Made by a program: the position numbers and the translations under genes. The notes under the pieces are model-generated. The model was not told where the DNA came from and ran no database searches. It saw only the letters and a program-made list of their open reading frames with translations. Positions 11,971 to 23,150 of a stretch of 64,000 nucleotides of DNA are shown piece by piece; positions within the stretch are counted from its first letter, which is position 1; the number at the start of each line of letters is the position of its first letter. This DNA comes from Riptortus pedestris (Eukaryota > Arthropoda > Insecta > Hemiptera > Alydidae), in contig CM032228.1 of the NCBI GenBank assembly GCA_019009955.1, positions 176,925,501 to 176,989,500 on the forward strand, read 5' to 3'.

Positions 11971-12689
11971 TGTTAACGCTCTAGCGGTCGCAATTTTTGT
12001 TTGATCGTTACCAAACTCGGAATTTAATCGTTTTATGTAAAAAGGAAGATCAAGTTCGTTAATGGCTGAAATCGGACCAGTGGGTTTAGAGGGGGGATTT
12101 TTGAAAATTCACAATATCTCCGTTATTATGCGTCGGATCGAAAAATTGTATAGAATCAATCCTATTGCAAATCAAATTTACTATAAATATTGTATTATAC
12201 ATTTATTCTGTATCTGGAATATTAACCGAGATATTTGCATTTGTATTCTGTGTGTCGTCGGCAGGAGTCGGCTATGTTCGGGAATTTCCGCCGAGAGCTC
12301 TGGCGGCCGTTTCCATAACTATTCGTCCCTCTTGAATAGGTTTAGAGATACCTTACTACTACAGGTGTTATTGGGAAGATTTATCTACTGGAAAACGTCA
12401 CGTGGGAAATCTGCTTAGTTTATGCAGCCCCTGCGTGACGGAATTTTTTGTATTACATTATGTCTATGTCTCTCGATTTTTTTATCATTAAATAAATAAC
12501 TTGCAGTGATACTTAAAGTGACATGGCTTCAATATGATAATTCAGGATTGAGCTAAGAAAAATAATGTGATATACTTATTCATAATTGTGCGTACAATCG
12601 TGTACGTCAAAACGTACTGATCGATTTCATAAGACAGACCAAGAGAGTAACTATAAAACTTGGGCTATGGGGGCTTGGACTATGGGCTG

Positions 12690-13050
12690 GTGCTCCATAA
12701 GCTAAGCAGATTTCCCACGTACCAGAATATGACACGGTGATGTTCTCGCCATCTATTCCTGTATGGTTTTGACCAAATAAAAATTTTCATATCTCACACA
12801 ATTAATGTCCAATGAAAACAATATTTCGTTTTATGCTTTTAATAAAGTCTTTCATGATATAAAAGCTTACTGTTAGTATAACATGAGTAGGAGTAGGGGT
12901 TCAAAAAAGGCTAAAAACTAAAAAAATGCATATATCGTGGTTAATATTCAAATTGGAGAAAAAATTGTTCTGAAACAATATTTTAGGAAAATAAATTTTC
13001 AGTATAATTGGTTATGTACTACTTTTCGATTTGAAGTATAATAACGGAGA
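12690..13050 (-). repeat. Degenerate HINE relic
   Basis: Recognisable in order on the plus strand: CTAAGCAGATTTCCCACGT (from 12702), TCATATCTCACAC, AACAATATTT, AACATGAGTAGGAGTAGGGG, TCGTGGTTAATATTCAA and AGTATAATAACGGAGA. The order is that of the long subfamily in minus orientation. The 5' half and the microsatellite are missing. The break at 13050 is where the GC-rich block begins. Confidence 0.65.
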
Positions 13051-13175
13051 CTCGCTCACGCCGCAGGGTGGCTACGCACCCTTGACACCGGCAAGCAATG
13101 CCGTCGGCATCGGCAGGTGGTGAAGCAATCCTTCTGGGATTGTCAATCTACAACTCGGGCTTCACCCTCGCGATT
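13051..13175. other. GC-rich block with serial hairpins
   Basis: About 125 bp of high GC in AT-rich surroundings. Visible stems are GGGTG/CACCC (13066-13070 with 13077-13081), CGGCA/TGCCG (13089-13093 with 13099-13103), an alternative ATGCCG/CGGCAT (13098-13110), and GGTGAAGC/GCTTCACC (13119-13126 with 13159-13166). The last encloses AATCC/GGATT (13127-13131 with 13137-13141). No Rfam family is recognised by eye. It could be a structured RNA, the end of an unknown mobile element, or foreign DNA inserted in the neighbouring relic. Confidence 0.5.
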
Positions 13176-13460
13176 TCTGATTTTTAATTATACATGTTTT
13201 TTCTAGGTTCGTAATTCTTATCGTTACATCTGTAAAATTTATCCGTAAAAAATAAAAATGATCCTCATTCCGTTAGGAAAGAATTTATGTTCTATATTGC
13301 ATCATTCAAGAAGAAAATAGAAAGAAGAAAAAATTGAATTATTTACCTGACGATAAACGAATGATCTATATTCACGAAAATCTTCATAATAGGAGAATAA
13401 ATTGTATTATAAAATTAACAAATTATGAAATCGTTATCGTCCACAGTACCTTGAAAAATA

Positions 13461-13703
13461 TCCATTATTATTATTATTATTATTATTTATTAACGTCCAC
13501 TTTTTGCAACTTAGGCTAATCGGGACGGGTTATCTACAGGTTACCATCCTTTTCTAGCCAGGGTGGGATTTTAGGACGTTATTTAATGAATTTCGTCTCT
13601 AAATAATTTCCTTTGCCCAGGCAAGAATCGAACTCGCCACTCTAGGTTTACCATGTGAGATAAAGGTCAACGCTTTAACTCGCATGGCTAACCTGAGCCC
13701 CTT
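13461..13703 (-). repeat. Full-length tRNA-derived SINE with target duplication
   Basis: On the minus strand it starts GGGGCTCAGGTTAGCCATG, has a B-box-like GTTCGATTC, a body ending AACGTTAATAAATAAT-like, and an (ATT)n tail at 13463-13489. The flanks AATATCCATTAT at 13457-13468 and 13704-13715 are identical, a 12-bp target-site duplication. This supports insertion by target-primed reverse transcription. It is one of the best-preserved copies in the window. Confidence 0.9.
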
Positions 13704-14179
13704 AATATCCATTATAATAAACCGTTTTATTTCCTTTTGTGCTTTTTGTAGTAGGAAGTAGGAAAAGAATATTTAAATGGCCACAATAGCAATAAGTAAA
13801 AATATAATATAAGTAAAAATGAGGAATTAAAAGTTTTTGCATATAAAAAAGAATGAGAGAAATGAAAAGGAAAAATGAGAGAAGGAAAAGAAGTCGTTTT
13901 AGTTCTATGAATATGTGGAAGAATGCGCATTGCACGTCTTTACAAAACCAACAGTTCTAAATCAATAATTGAAATAACTCAAAACCCTTAACAATAATAA
14001 TGCAAATACATAAGTATAAAAAAAGAAAAGATAACAATTTCAATCAGATTAAAATATATTTGGATAATAAATAATAGTGTCTGAACGTGTAAACCCCTCG
14101 CAGCTTTATTTAGAAGACATACATAAACTCTGAGGGCATATATTAGATAAACAAATTAACATTTCATGACATTTCCATT

Positions 14180-14780
14180 AACCTCGCTCGTCGCCCATCG
14201 ACCGGAGACCGAGGGGGTGCTTGGGTGTTTGTAGGTGAGTGATTGTTGGAGAAGTGGACGACATCGGCGCTGGCGTAGGCCAATCGGGAAGTCAGGGATA
14301 GTGGCGGAAAGAGAGAAGTTTTAGGACAGTCGATTTTGGAGGGTCCGTACAGGGCGACGGAGTGCGGTACGGGAAATCGCCTCGGTGGCTACCTAGACCG
14401 TTCGCTCCAGCTGAAAAATGATTCTTCAAAAAGAAAAAATAAGACGATAGAACGGGAGTTTCACGGCACGACAGAAAACGTACACTTTCGAGTTCGATCA
14501 TCATTTGTTGGGACGGCAGACGGAGGTTATTCCATTTCAAGGTGCCGACCGAAGGGGGATGTAAAGAGAGAGTAAAGCGATACTCGGACCGACCAGAGAA
14601 ATACCGATTTTAACATGTCACGGGGGAGGTTCGGGAGAAAATATTTGGGAAGGGGTTATCTCGCCGAGAGTGGGAGGTACCTCAAATCCGACAATTTTCC
14701 AAAGCAATAAGCGGCCGTCAGGAACAAAACAGCACCTCAATCTTGAAAATCCACCGAACGGTTCGGGCTACACAATTCTC
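14180..14780. promoter_or_regulatory. CpG-rich candidate promoter / first-exon region
   Basis: This 600-bp stretch has far more CpG than its surroundings (for example CTCGCTCGTCGCCC near 14184 and CCGAACGGTTCGG at 14754-14766). GGCCAATCGG (14278-14287) fits the NF-Y CCAAT-box consensus on the plus strand. GTAG|GTGAGT (14231-14240) is a strong donor-like site on the same strand. Open frames of about 80 codons on both strands (14336-14575 + and 14292-14540 -) match nothing I know, and both may arise only because stops are rare in GC-rich DNA. It could equally be a GC-rich repeat. Confidence 0.4.
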
Positions 14781-14817
14781 AAAGAAAACGGTTTGTGGCT
14801 TTAAATTATAGAATAAT

Positions 14818-14998
14818 TTAATTTTCGAAACCCCTCCTCCCTAACCACTACCCACCTCATGGATAGCTCGCACAGCTGAGATTTCAGCCATTAACAAACC
14901 TGATCTATAGTTATAATAAAATGTTTAAATGTCGACTTTGATTACGATCAAATACAAATTACGACCGCTAGTACATTAACAATCAAATATTAATACAT
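14818..14998 (-). repeat. Degenerate HINE relic
   Basis: Plus-strand order: TTTTCGAAACCCCTCC, GATTTCAGCCATTAACAAAC, CTGATCTATAG, AAAATGTTTAAATGTCGAC, ACGATCAAAT, TTACGACCGCTAGTACATTAACA. This is the central HINE body up to the point where the microsatellite normally starts. Both ends are absent. Confidence 0.65.
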
Positions 14999-17883
14999 TT
15001 TTTTTTTTAAATTGTCTTAAGTAAATGAAATCTGATAAAATGCATTCTCTGATTTAATTATAGCAGACAAAGAAATTAGTCAATAGAACGAAAGTATTCA
15101 ATAGAAATCCACAAAAATAAATGAATTAACTTAAGTTAGAGTTGGGATGCTGTGTCGTCCTACGCCGTAAATTAAAGACACAAAATCACAGCTAGAAATG
15201 TGGACAAGGCTAACTCGAGATTATTTGTGGTCTTGTTTACAACAACCTTTATCGACTTATACTTCACGCGACCCTAAAACAAGATGTTCTTGGGGTCAAC
15301 CTTTTTTCGCAGTAAACACTTTTCTTTATTTTCTTTCGATAATTTCTCGCTTTCCACGTCGAGGTAAATACCATTGCTTAACAGAAATATATACCTATTT
15401 TTCATTAGTCTATTTGGATAACAACTTGATGTATGAAAATAGGATTATTGATCACTGTGTCGTCACTTTATCTTATTGAATGGCGTCATGTTCTATTAAT
15501 ATAAGAGAAAGTTCTTCAATACATTTCTTATGGTGGATTATTTTTCATTTAATTTTATGATGGTGAGCGGGGAAAGGTGGCGACTCATGGATATTACCAT
15601 TAATTGTTTGACCTGCTTTAGCGGAAAAGTTGAAATCTTTCTTATTGCACGATACTTAATAAAAATATTGTTAACATAATTATGGCTAACGTGGTCCATA
15701 ATTGTATTAATCTTGCAACGGATTGAATAAAAAGAGATTATTTTTGTAAGAATGCAAAGGCCTAATTCTTTTCTTATTAATGGGATCCGAACAAAAAAAG
15801 TAATAATAATACTTCTGTGCTATATTGTACAATCAGAAACCCATTATCCAGATTTTAAAAATGGTGACTTGTTTTTATATACACTGGACGTTATCTCACA
15901 TATTATGATTTAATCCCCTGAACTAATTGTTTGTCCCAGTATATCAATCTTAATAAATAAATAGAATTTTCTTACATCGAGTCCAGTGGCATCGCTAGCA
16001 CGGTTTAGAATGAATGGAATTAAACAATGAATCGAATGAATCAAGAAAAGATTAGAGAAATGTTGTTGGCAGGCAACAATGTGAGTGTCTTGAGAATAGG
16101 GGTGAAAGAGAAAAAGATGAGAGATATAAAGAAATCGTACAGGACGAATTAATGAGAAAGAATTTCGTTGATATCGAAAAATAAGTGAGAACTCTGAAGG
16201 GAATGATGCAAAATAGCTTCATTCTATAATAGTTATTATGACATAGACATATTTTTTCAACTCGAAATATTTATCTGGTATGTATGAATAAGGGGCGGAG
16301 AGAACTGGCCTATTGGCCAATTTCTAATGACCTACCTAAGTCCATGATCTAATGATACAGGCATAAATCATAGAGAAAGATACTATCTTGGAATATCCAG
16401 AGTTACATATATCTAGTTACCACTCAATGAGTAGACTACGAAATAGAGAGAATGATGCAAAATGCACCATAGCTAATTACTCTATAATGACATACACATT
16501 TTTTCAACTCGAAATATTTATCTGGTATGTATGAATAAATAAAATGTCTTGATCTAATGATATAAAATATACTATTATTCTTACAATTAAATATTTACTT
16601 GACTGATATCATTTATAAATGAAATAATCAAGTATAAAAAAAAACATCGATCATATCTAACCCATAACAAATTGAGTATAACCAGGCTAAACCAAATTAA
16701 TCTTCGATTCGTTCTAGGAAAAGTATAGTAAAGCTTAAATTCATGTGTCTCATTTCATTATCATTACATCCATAGACCATCTAACTAAAGTAAATAAAAA
16801 AAAGATAAATAAATAAAAATTAGGTTATTTAAATTGATGAATGAAATAAAGAAATATTAAACTTCAAGAATAAATCTAAAAATATTTAGAAAAGCTTAAC
16901 ATATTTAATTATATTTATCAAAATAACAGTTTGAACTGTCAATTGAATTAAATTACAAAATGCTGCTAATAAACAATGAATAAATCTACAAGGCAAGGAA
17001 CATTATGGAGCATCATGTCCTACACATTCACAGTTCCCTACATCATATTCAGCAGTTCGTCATCTATCAGATACATCAGTGAAGTTCTTTAGATATTGAC
17101 GAATTACAACTTCTTCACTGAAATCAAAACTTAGTATGTAGATCAAAAGATCTTTATGATTTCTTCTGTTAATTGTTCTTGCTTGATTTCATGTCCAAAT
17201 GATCATGTATGTCATTGAACTGTTGTTAAGTCACATGATAATTCTGGTTTATAAAGAATGCCATTCATGTCCATTCTTCCAGTTCAGTAGAATAGAAATG
17301 ATGTTAAGTTTCATCAGCACGCCTTATTTATATCTAGAACCTAATGCCTGACTTTTGATATACATGCATATGGATACAATGAATTACATTAAAAACTAAA
17401 AACAGCAGAAGAAAACATTTATTTTAGCTCTCTCAAAGCAGTGATGGAAGTGTTCAAAGAAAGAAGCAAAATATTTAAAATTTCTCCTATAAAATCAGTA
17501 TTTAACAGTTCCAAGTTTACGTTTTTACAAATTGTGTTACGTTTTCTTAATCTAGATTAAGGAAAAATGCTCTGCGATTTTTTGGCAGAATTGTTCTTCA
17601 ATCTGCACAACGCAAAATAGGAAAATGATTAACTTGTTATTTTTGTAATTTGCCCACAAATACGTAGAGAACAGGCACGTTAAGGCGAATTAACGCCTTA
17701 TACTATTATTCATTTAGGCCCATTTGCTGTTTGTTTATAATCTAAAGATTGAGGCTAGGCTCTTAGATCTGAAACTACACTATTTCTGTAAAAGCTTAAT
17801 TCAGTTTAACTGGATACCGCAGTTCGTATATTCCAAGTTTGGCTATCTCGGTGTAGAATTCGATAGATCGAAACACAGTCTAA
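14999..17883. other. AT-rich unassigned DNA with one local duplication
   Basis: No gene is recognised. A 93-codon frame at 15198-15479 (+) has no recognisable domain. An imperfect duplication is present: GAATGATGCAAAAT and the downstream TTTTTTCAACTCGAAATATT occur at 16201-16290 and again at 16451-16540. The region 16980-17340 has a more even composition but no open frame or repeat identity. Confidence 0.5.
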
Positions 17884-18145
17884 ATGGTCAATGGTGTTGT
17901 GAGTCAACTTGCTGCCAGCCAACTTGAGTTGTCAAACAACAGTGATGATATGGCGGGTAGAGAGGAATACATCCTGTTTCCAACCCCTAGATGGAATGAG
18001 GTGGGAGAGCTCAACTGGCGATGTGATGCGTGGAGCGGGAGAAGGACCATGAGCCCGCGCCTCTATGCTTGCCGAGCGTCATGTGGGCAGCCGTCACCAG
18101 GTCACTGGAGATTTTCGTCGCCTTCTTCGAGTATTATGCCGCAAG
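17884..18145 (+). CDS. Candidate exon 1 of an unknown gene
   Basis: This GC-richer stretch ends in a good donor, GCAAG|GTAAAT (18145/18146). One frame is open from the ATG at 17884 (directly preceded by an in-frame TAA) to the donor, 87 codons plus 1 nt. A second frame starts at ATG 18094 and runs MWAAVTRSLEIFVAFFEYYA to the donor, with mostly C or G third positions, which looks more protein-like but is only 22 codons. The first frame stays open through the next two candidate exons; the second stops in the third. No protein family is recognised, and a non-coding 5' exon is also possible. Confidence 0.35.
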
Positions 18146-18218
18146 GTAAATATAATGTCTTATGTATGTGTGGTACTTTGTCTATTATACTTATGTTTCC
18201 GTATATTACTTATTAAAG
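18146..18218 (+). other. Candidate 73-bp GT-AG intron
   Basis: It starts GTAAATATAATG and ends TATTAAAG. It is AT-rich between two GC-richer segments, and its length is typical of short insect introns. Removing it keeps two of three reading frames open across the join. The acceptor polypyrimidine tract is weak. Confidence 0.4.
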
Positions 18219-18293
18219 AGCAGGAGCTGAGTGGACGCCCAGGTTTGGTGACGAGGATGAGCAGGGCTGCGCCAGCGGAACGCTTCCCGAAAG
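18219..18293 (+). CDS. Candidate exon 2 of an unknown gene
   Basis: 75 bp, a multiple of three, between AAAG|AGCAGG and CCGAAAG|GTAGCG. Joined to exon 1, the long frame continues as QELSGRPGLVTRMSRAAPAE and the shorter frame as AGAEWTPRFGDEDEQGCASG. Both are open. GC content is well above the flanking DNA. Support is composition plus splice signals only. Confidence 0.35.
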
Positions 18294-19349
18294 GTAGCGA
18301 TAAAATGGCTGGCACATAATTACTCAACACGATTATAGATAGTTGCACATTCTCTGACTGCTCATTTTGACACATTTTATGCACTTTAAGATGATTTCAT
18401 CACGTATTATAGTGCGTGCATGGGCTCTACTCATTACTACTTAATATTTCATCATATTTATAAACCAATAAATGCAAATTATGGATAATAAGGAGGTTCA
18501 AAATGTCATTCTAGATTTGTCCAAATAACACACGAAGATATTTTGGAATTTATTCTATTTCAATGGATTATAATCATTTATGTATCATCAGAGCTGAAAA
18601 ATAAATATATGGAAAATTTTCTTTAGCATTTGCGAGAAGAGCAAACATTTAATTTCTAAATAAATAAGAAGTAATTCAATTGTACTAATCTACAAAATAG
18701 GTATAAAATTACACAACTGAATTTCGTATAAAGAAATAAATCTAGAGATGCAGGAAAACCAACAGAAAAAGTGGAATATCTTAACCATGAACTAATCTGA
18801 ATACCTACACATTTCAACTTCAACAAAAATATTAAAACTAAGAAAATGTCTAATAATATTTCAACTGTAAAAAATTACAACTTATAGATCAAAGCCACAA
18901 GGACATATACTTTCCTCTTCAGAAAATCTTTTTCTACAATACCTTTCCTTCAACAATGAAACTATAAAACAAAAAAACAATGCAATCTTAAATATTTAGA
19001 ATACATAAACTTTTTAAAATATATAACAAACGATCAATATAAAAATGTTCAAAACATTTTAAACAGTATTTTGTAGAATCTGGGTCAGGTTATTAAAATA
19101 CGGTTGTAAGCTATGATCAAAGCCTACTGGTAATGTTAACGAGAAATAAATAATTTCAGAAAAAACATTTAGTCAAAAATAAAAGGATTTATTTAGGTTA
19201 TCACTTTAGGATGTATTCAAACAACTAAGCAAGAGTTTCTAGAAATCCTTTAGTTTTTTTTTTTAAATTTAATAAATTTTTAGAATTGCATGACATTTGG
19301 AAGTCATTTTGATTGTTTGTTTTATATTTTCTAATTATACTAATGATTG

Positions 19350-19389
<40 letters not shown>

Positions 19390-19600
19390 TTTTACCGAAA
19401 ATGAATCTGTAAACTCTGTGAACATATTATGAAAAGGAAAATCCATGCCTTTATGACGAAGACGGAACGATGAATTGTATTTCTTGACATAATAAATTGA
19501 CCATGGATGGAAAAAAAGAAAAGAAAGAAAACGCCAAGAATATACCTTTCTTGAAAACTTGAGGTTCGATTTTTGTATAACTTAAAAGGTATATGATTTA

Positions 19601-19655
<55 letters not shown>

Positions 19656-20472
19656 AAAGAAACAAAACATTAAAAAAAAATCATTTTCTTGAATTTTGTT
19701 AGAATACTGACATGCATAGCGACATTTGCAGTGGTTTTAATGCATTCTTATAGGGTTCTCTTTCATTTTCCCACAGTTTGCTCTTCCTTACGCGTTCAAT
19801 GTTTTAATTGTTTTTTATCATCTTATAAATGGATTATGCTCTGGTGGTATTTTATAAATACGCCATATTATAAACAAAACCTCCGAAACCTTATTCGGAC
19901 AATTCTAAAGTGATTCTTGTAAAGTCTTAGATCTTTATATTTACTGCTTAGTACAAATAGGCAAATGTTCTTTATTATTTTCAAAGGATTTTTTCTACAT
20001 TAAGCACATGAATGAATTTTTTTTCCAACTCTATAGTGAAAATATTTATTTAAATATCTTAGACAAATATTTATGAAATAATTAAACATAAGTAGACATA
20101 TGCATCGTGCCTGCAACTTTTAAGGTATTAAAACTGTAATGCTTTCTTTCTGAATTATATTCTTAGCTGTTATGATAACAATATTATATGGTCTTCTATA
20201 ATAGATACTGTCAAATATACAAACACACAAGTACGAATACAGCATCCTTTTATAAACTCAAGAATATTGCTTGTTTTTTTCATATAATTTATTTCTATTT
20301 TATATTATTTTTATCGTATAGAGAAAAAAATTGCTTTGAAATGTGTAGATATGGTAAAACATTCTTTTCTCATTCAAAACATGCTGAAAACAAGATTTTT
20401 TTTTTTCTTTTCCCCACTCCGACCAAGTCATCTACTACCAATCAATGGCCAATCTATATGGTTAGCTTCTAG
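18294..20472. other. AT-rich DNA, possible intron
   Basis: No repeat family or gene is recognised. It holds a 27-base poly-T (19356-19382) and a (TA)n array (19606-19652). If the flanking candidate exons belong together, this is their intron of about 2.2 kb. Confidence 0.4.
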
Positions 20473-20571
20473 GATCCCCTAATGCCGGCCCTCTAACCTC
20501 CGCAAGTCCTACCAAGAGAAACCAGCATCACTTCTACCAGGTCATACCTTCCTTCTCCCGCCGCCTCCCAG
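20473..20571 (+). CDS. Candidate exon 3 of an unknown gene
   Basis: A 99-bp GC-rich stretch lies between TTCTAG|GATCC and CTCCCAG|GTGAGCC. Only one of its three frames is open, the one continuing the long frame of the two upstream candidate exons (phase 1 on both sides). It reads SPNAGPLTSASPTKRNQHHF and onward. The chance that a random open frame has the right phase is about one in three, so this is weak support. No domain is recognised. Confidence 0.22.
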
Positions 20572-21360
20572 GTGAGCCAATAAACATAGTTATGGCTTGC
20601 TTGTAGGGTTTATGCTGGCATTATGATCAAATCCAGAAACCTTATAAATGGCCTCATGAGAACACTGATATCAATATATGCGTTAATCCCGTCTTTCCTT
20701 GAGATTGGCTTTGTTTCTCTATGCGTGATTTCATTCGTGTGTAAAAATGTCTTCCTAAGAGATATTTTCTGCAGAACCAGATACATCCTGTATTTTTTTT
20801 TGAGTGAAAACCGCCCTACTACAAATTCCTGTACATATCATCGTTGGTTTGGTGACTGTTTGGTAACATTGCACCCTTATCTTTCTGTTGAAACTTTTGA
20901 GTCAGAGAGCGTTCTACAGGGGCAAGAAATAAATCATCTCATTGTCCATTTTGGCATCAATATTTGCTTCCCTTGACTGTTTGCTTTATCTATGTATGTA
21001 AACATTAAACTTCAAGAATATATCTTTAAAAAATGTTAAAACCATAGCAATTGGTATCAGAGCTACATTACGAGCCCATCAGTTCAAATTTATAAAACGT
21101 AATACCAAAAATTATCCCATTCCGTCATGAAAAAAATAAAATAAAACACTATTTCTAACGGTGCTCTTCCATCTCGTTTTTATATGTCTTTGAAAGTTAC
21201 CAACAATTTTTGAAGTTTTAAATCATCTTGGACAAAATATTCAACCCTAAAACCACAATATTACTTTAGAATAGTTTAATTTTGGAATTCAATCTTCACT
21301 AAAAAGATTTTATACAATCTGAAGAATATTTTATTTTTTTCCAATGCAACTTTGTATTAA
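20572..21360. other. Unassigned DNA without a recognised gene
   Basis: A 117-codon open frame at 20623-20976 (+) is the second longest in the window. It is rich in hydrophobic and Cys residues and in T-rich codons and has no recognisable domain. I do not call it a gene. The rest is AT-rich. Confidence 0.45.
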
Positions 21361-21769
21361 AAAAGTCCGTCACGCAGGGGGTGCGTAAACTGTTAAGATT
21401 TCCTACGAGCTGGTTAATGAAGGACTGATAACCTTAACTCACTAACTTTTCTCCTTTTTCCCCGATATACGAAGTCTTTGTAAACAGGATTGTAAATACC
21501 AGTTAGTCATGACGTTATTCATGACTCTCAGTACTCAAAGTAAAAATCACATGAGCAGAAGTGGGTTTTTACTGACGCTGAATGCTACAGCATGGCACGA
21601 AACAAATGCATTGAATAACACTTTTAGAAAATTATATTTACAACAAGATTCATTATATACACTTTTTCTTTATGTTTCATAATAACGGAAATATTTTGAA
21701 ATTCCCCCTGCACTTAGTTCAAGCTGATCTAAAGTTTTGCATAAAAGCCTTAAGGGAAAACTGCTAAAA
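21361..21769 (-). mobile_element. HINE, diverged copy without microsatellite
   Basis: Both ends are present: AGTCCGTCACGCAGGGGGTG at 21364 and GGGAAAACTGCTAAAA at 21754-21769. The interior is diverged and shortened, keeping CATGAGCAGAAGTGGG, TCATAATAACGGAAATATTT and a remnant of the oligo-C block. The microsatellite and the left arm of the 5' palindrome are deleted. It is older than the well-matched copies. Confidence 0.75.
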
Positions 21770-22954
21770 TTGATTTTCTTTGACACCTGTAATAGACCGA
21801 ATGACTATTGACGTACCACCCGCCTTCACTACTGAAATTTGTATTACTATCGATCCGGACTATGTTCTATTTTTGTATCCTTTCGAATTATGCATGCCTA
21901 ACTTGAGAAAAAGAAAATATTTAGTACAATTATGGCAGGCACAGTTGTATTCTTTGGAATGGTTATAGCAAATAAATTGAAATAATCAGTATTTAGTCAT
22001 CAAAAAATCTTCGTGACTGAAACATTTCGAAAATCAAACTACCATATTTAGTCCTTATTTTGATAGCCGTTTTCATTTAAAGGGGAGATCCCTGAGTGTG
22101 TAGGTGAGGTGGTTGGATTGTTCCCGTGCCTATTAGTTTTATGATGTTTTTAAAAATGAATATAAGAACTAAGAAAGTCTGATTTCCATTTGTCGATAGT
22201 ATTTCAGTAATTAATAAATATTTTATGAGTTTCTGTATTTTTAGATTTTTTTTTTTGGAGAACCCAGTTTACATATTCTGTCAAATCAAACTTATATAAG
22301 CTAATTTTGTTACAAAATCAATGAAATTCATGACAACAAATATTGTCCCGATTGCTTATCCATTCACAAGACAATAGACTAGGCACTCCATGATTCTATA
22401 CAGCGAAATATACACCCCCAGTCAAACTGGATTGGTCTCAAACATCGCATGAAATTAATTCTCTCGAAAAATTGTTTAATATGTGTCGAACAACACATAT
22501 TTTAAAGCAATAGTTATTATTAACTATTAGATTTGACAAACAGTATTCCACAGTAATATATTTAAAAAATCCAGAAAAAAAAATAATAGTTGATAAACTA
22601 TTAGGGTAACAATACTCGAGAACAAGAGAGACATAAAAAACTGGCTTCAGTCTTTCATAATTTTTAAGCTCTTTCAAAAAATGTTATTGAGCTAATAAGC
22701 CAAAAGGGCACCCCTACTTTAAAGATTCATATTTGTCTTTGCAGTGTAAGTTTCTTTTGAGATCAGATGGCAGGGACTAAATAGAATTCGACCAGGCATA
22801 CAAGTGTGACACTTTGGAATTTTTCGCTAAACCGCTTCTTGTTCATGATATTTCAAGTGTAGCTATCTTATCTAGGACACTTCGTATGAAACATGAGTAC
22901 GTTAATAAAGAAATTCATGTTTTAATTTATAACTCATCTGTAAAGAATGATGAG
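21770..22954. other. AT-rich unassigned DNA
   Basis: No gene or repeat family is recognised. Short frames at 21780-21968 (+) and 22438-22677 (-) have no recognisable features. Confidence 0.5.
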
Positions 22955-23150
22955 AGGTTAGGTTAGCCAAGTGATTTCAGACGTTGGTCTTAAACACACA
23001 TGGTAAACCTAGTGCGGTGAATTCGTTTTCCCGCCTGGGCAATAAGAAATCATTTATTCACGAACTCATAAATAAATCCTCCCCCGCTACACCCCTGCTA
23101 GAAAAGAATGGTAACCTGTAGATAACCCGTTCTAATTACCCGTAGCGAAA
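22955..23150 (+). repeat. tRNA-derived SINE, diverged
   Basis: It contains GGTTAGCCAAGTGATTTCAG, TGGTAAACCTAG, CCCGCCTGGGCAA, then AGAAAAGAATGGTAACCTGT and GATAACCCGTTCTAATTACC. The B box is damaged (TTCGTTTTCCC). The tail and target duplication are not clear. It is an old copy. Confidence 0.8.

Larger units (their letters stand above)
10488..12447 (+). mobile_element. HINE interrupted by a Helitron
   Basis: The 5' end TTTTAGCAG lies at 10488, with a near-perfect palindrome to 10520. (TA)n runs from 10615 to about 10672. After a 1.24-kb Helitron, (TA)n resumes at 11917-11967, followed by the normal HINE body (TCTGTTAACGCTCTAGCGG) and the 3' end GACGG plus T tract at about 12447. Removing the Helitron restores a standard element of about 700 bp. 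Confidence 0.8.

Noticed and set aside
12062..12418. 118-codon open frame, longest in the window
   Set aside because: It lies wholly in the HINE 3' half; similar frames in sister copies are broken.
19356..19382. 27-base poly-T as the poly(A) tail of a minus-strand retrocopy
   Set aside because: No recognisable retrocopy or LINE sequence lies to the right, and no target duplication is seen.
20623..20976. 117-codon open frame, second longest in the window
   Set aside because: T-rich codons give a hydrophobic, Cys-rich product without domain, codon bias or framing signals; expected length by chance in 64 kb.
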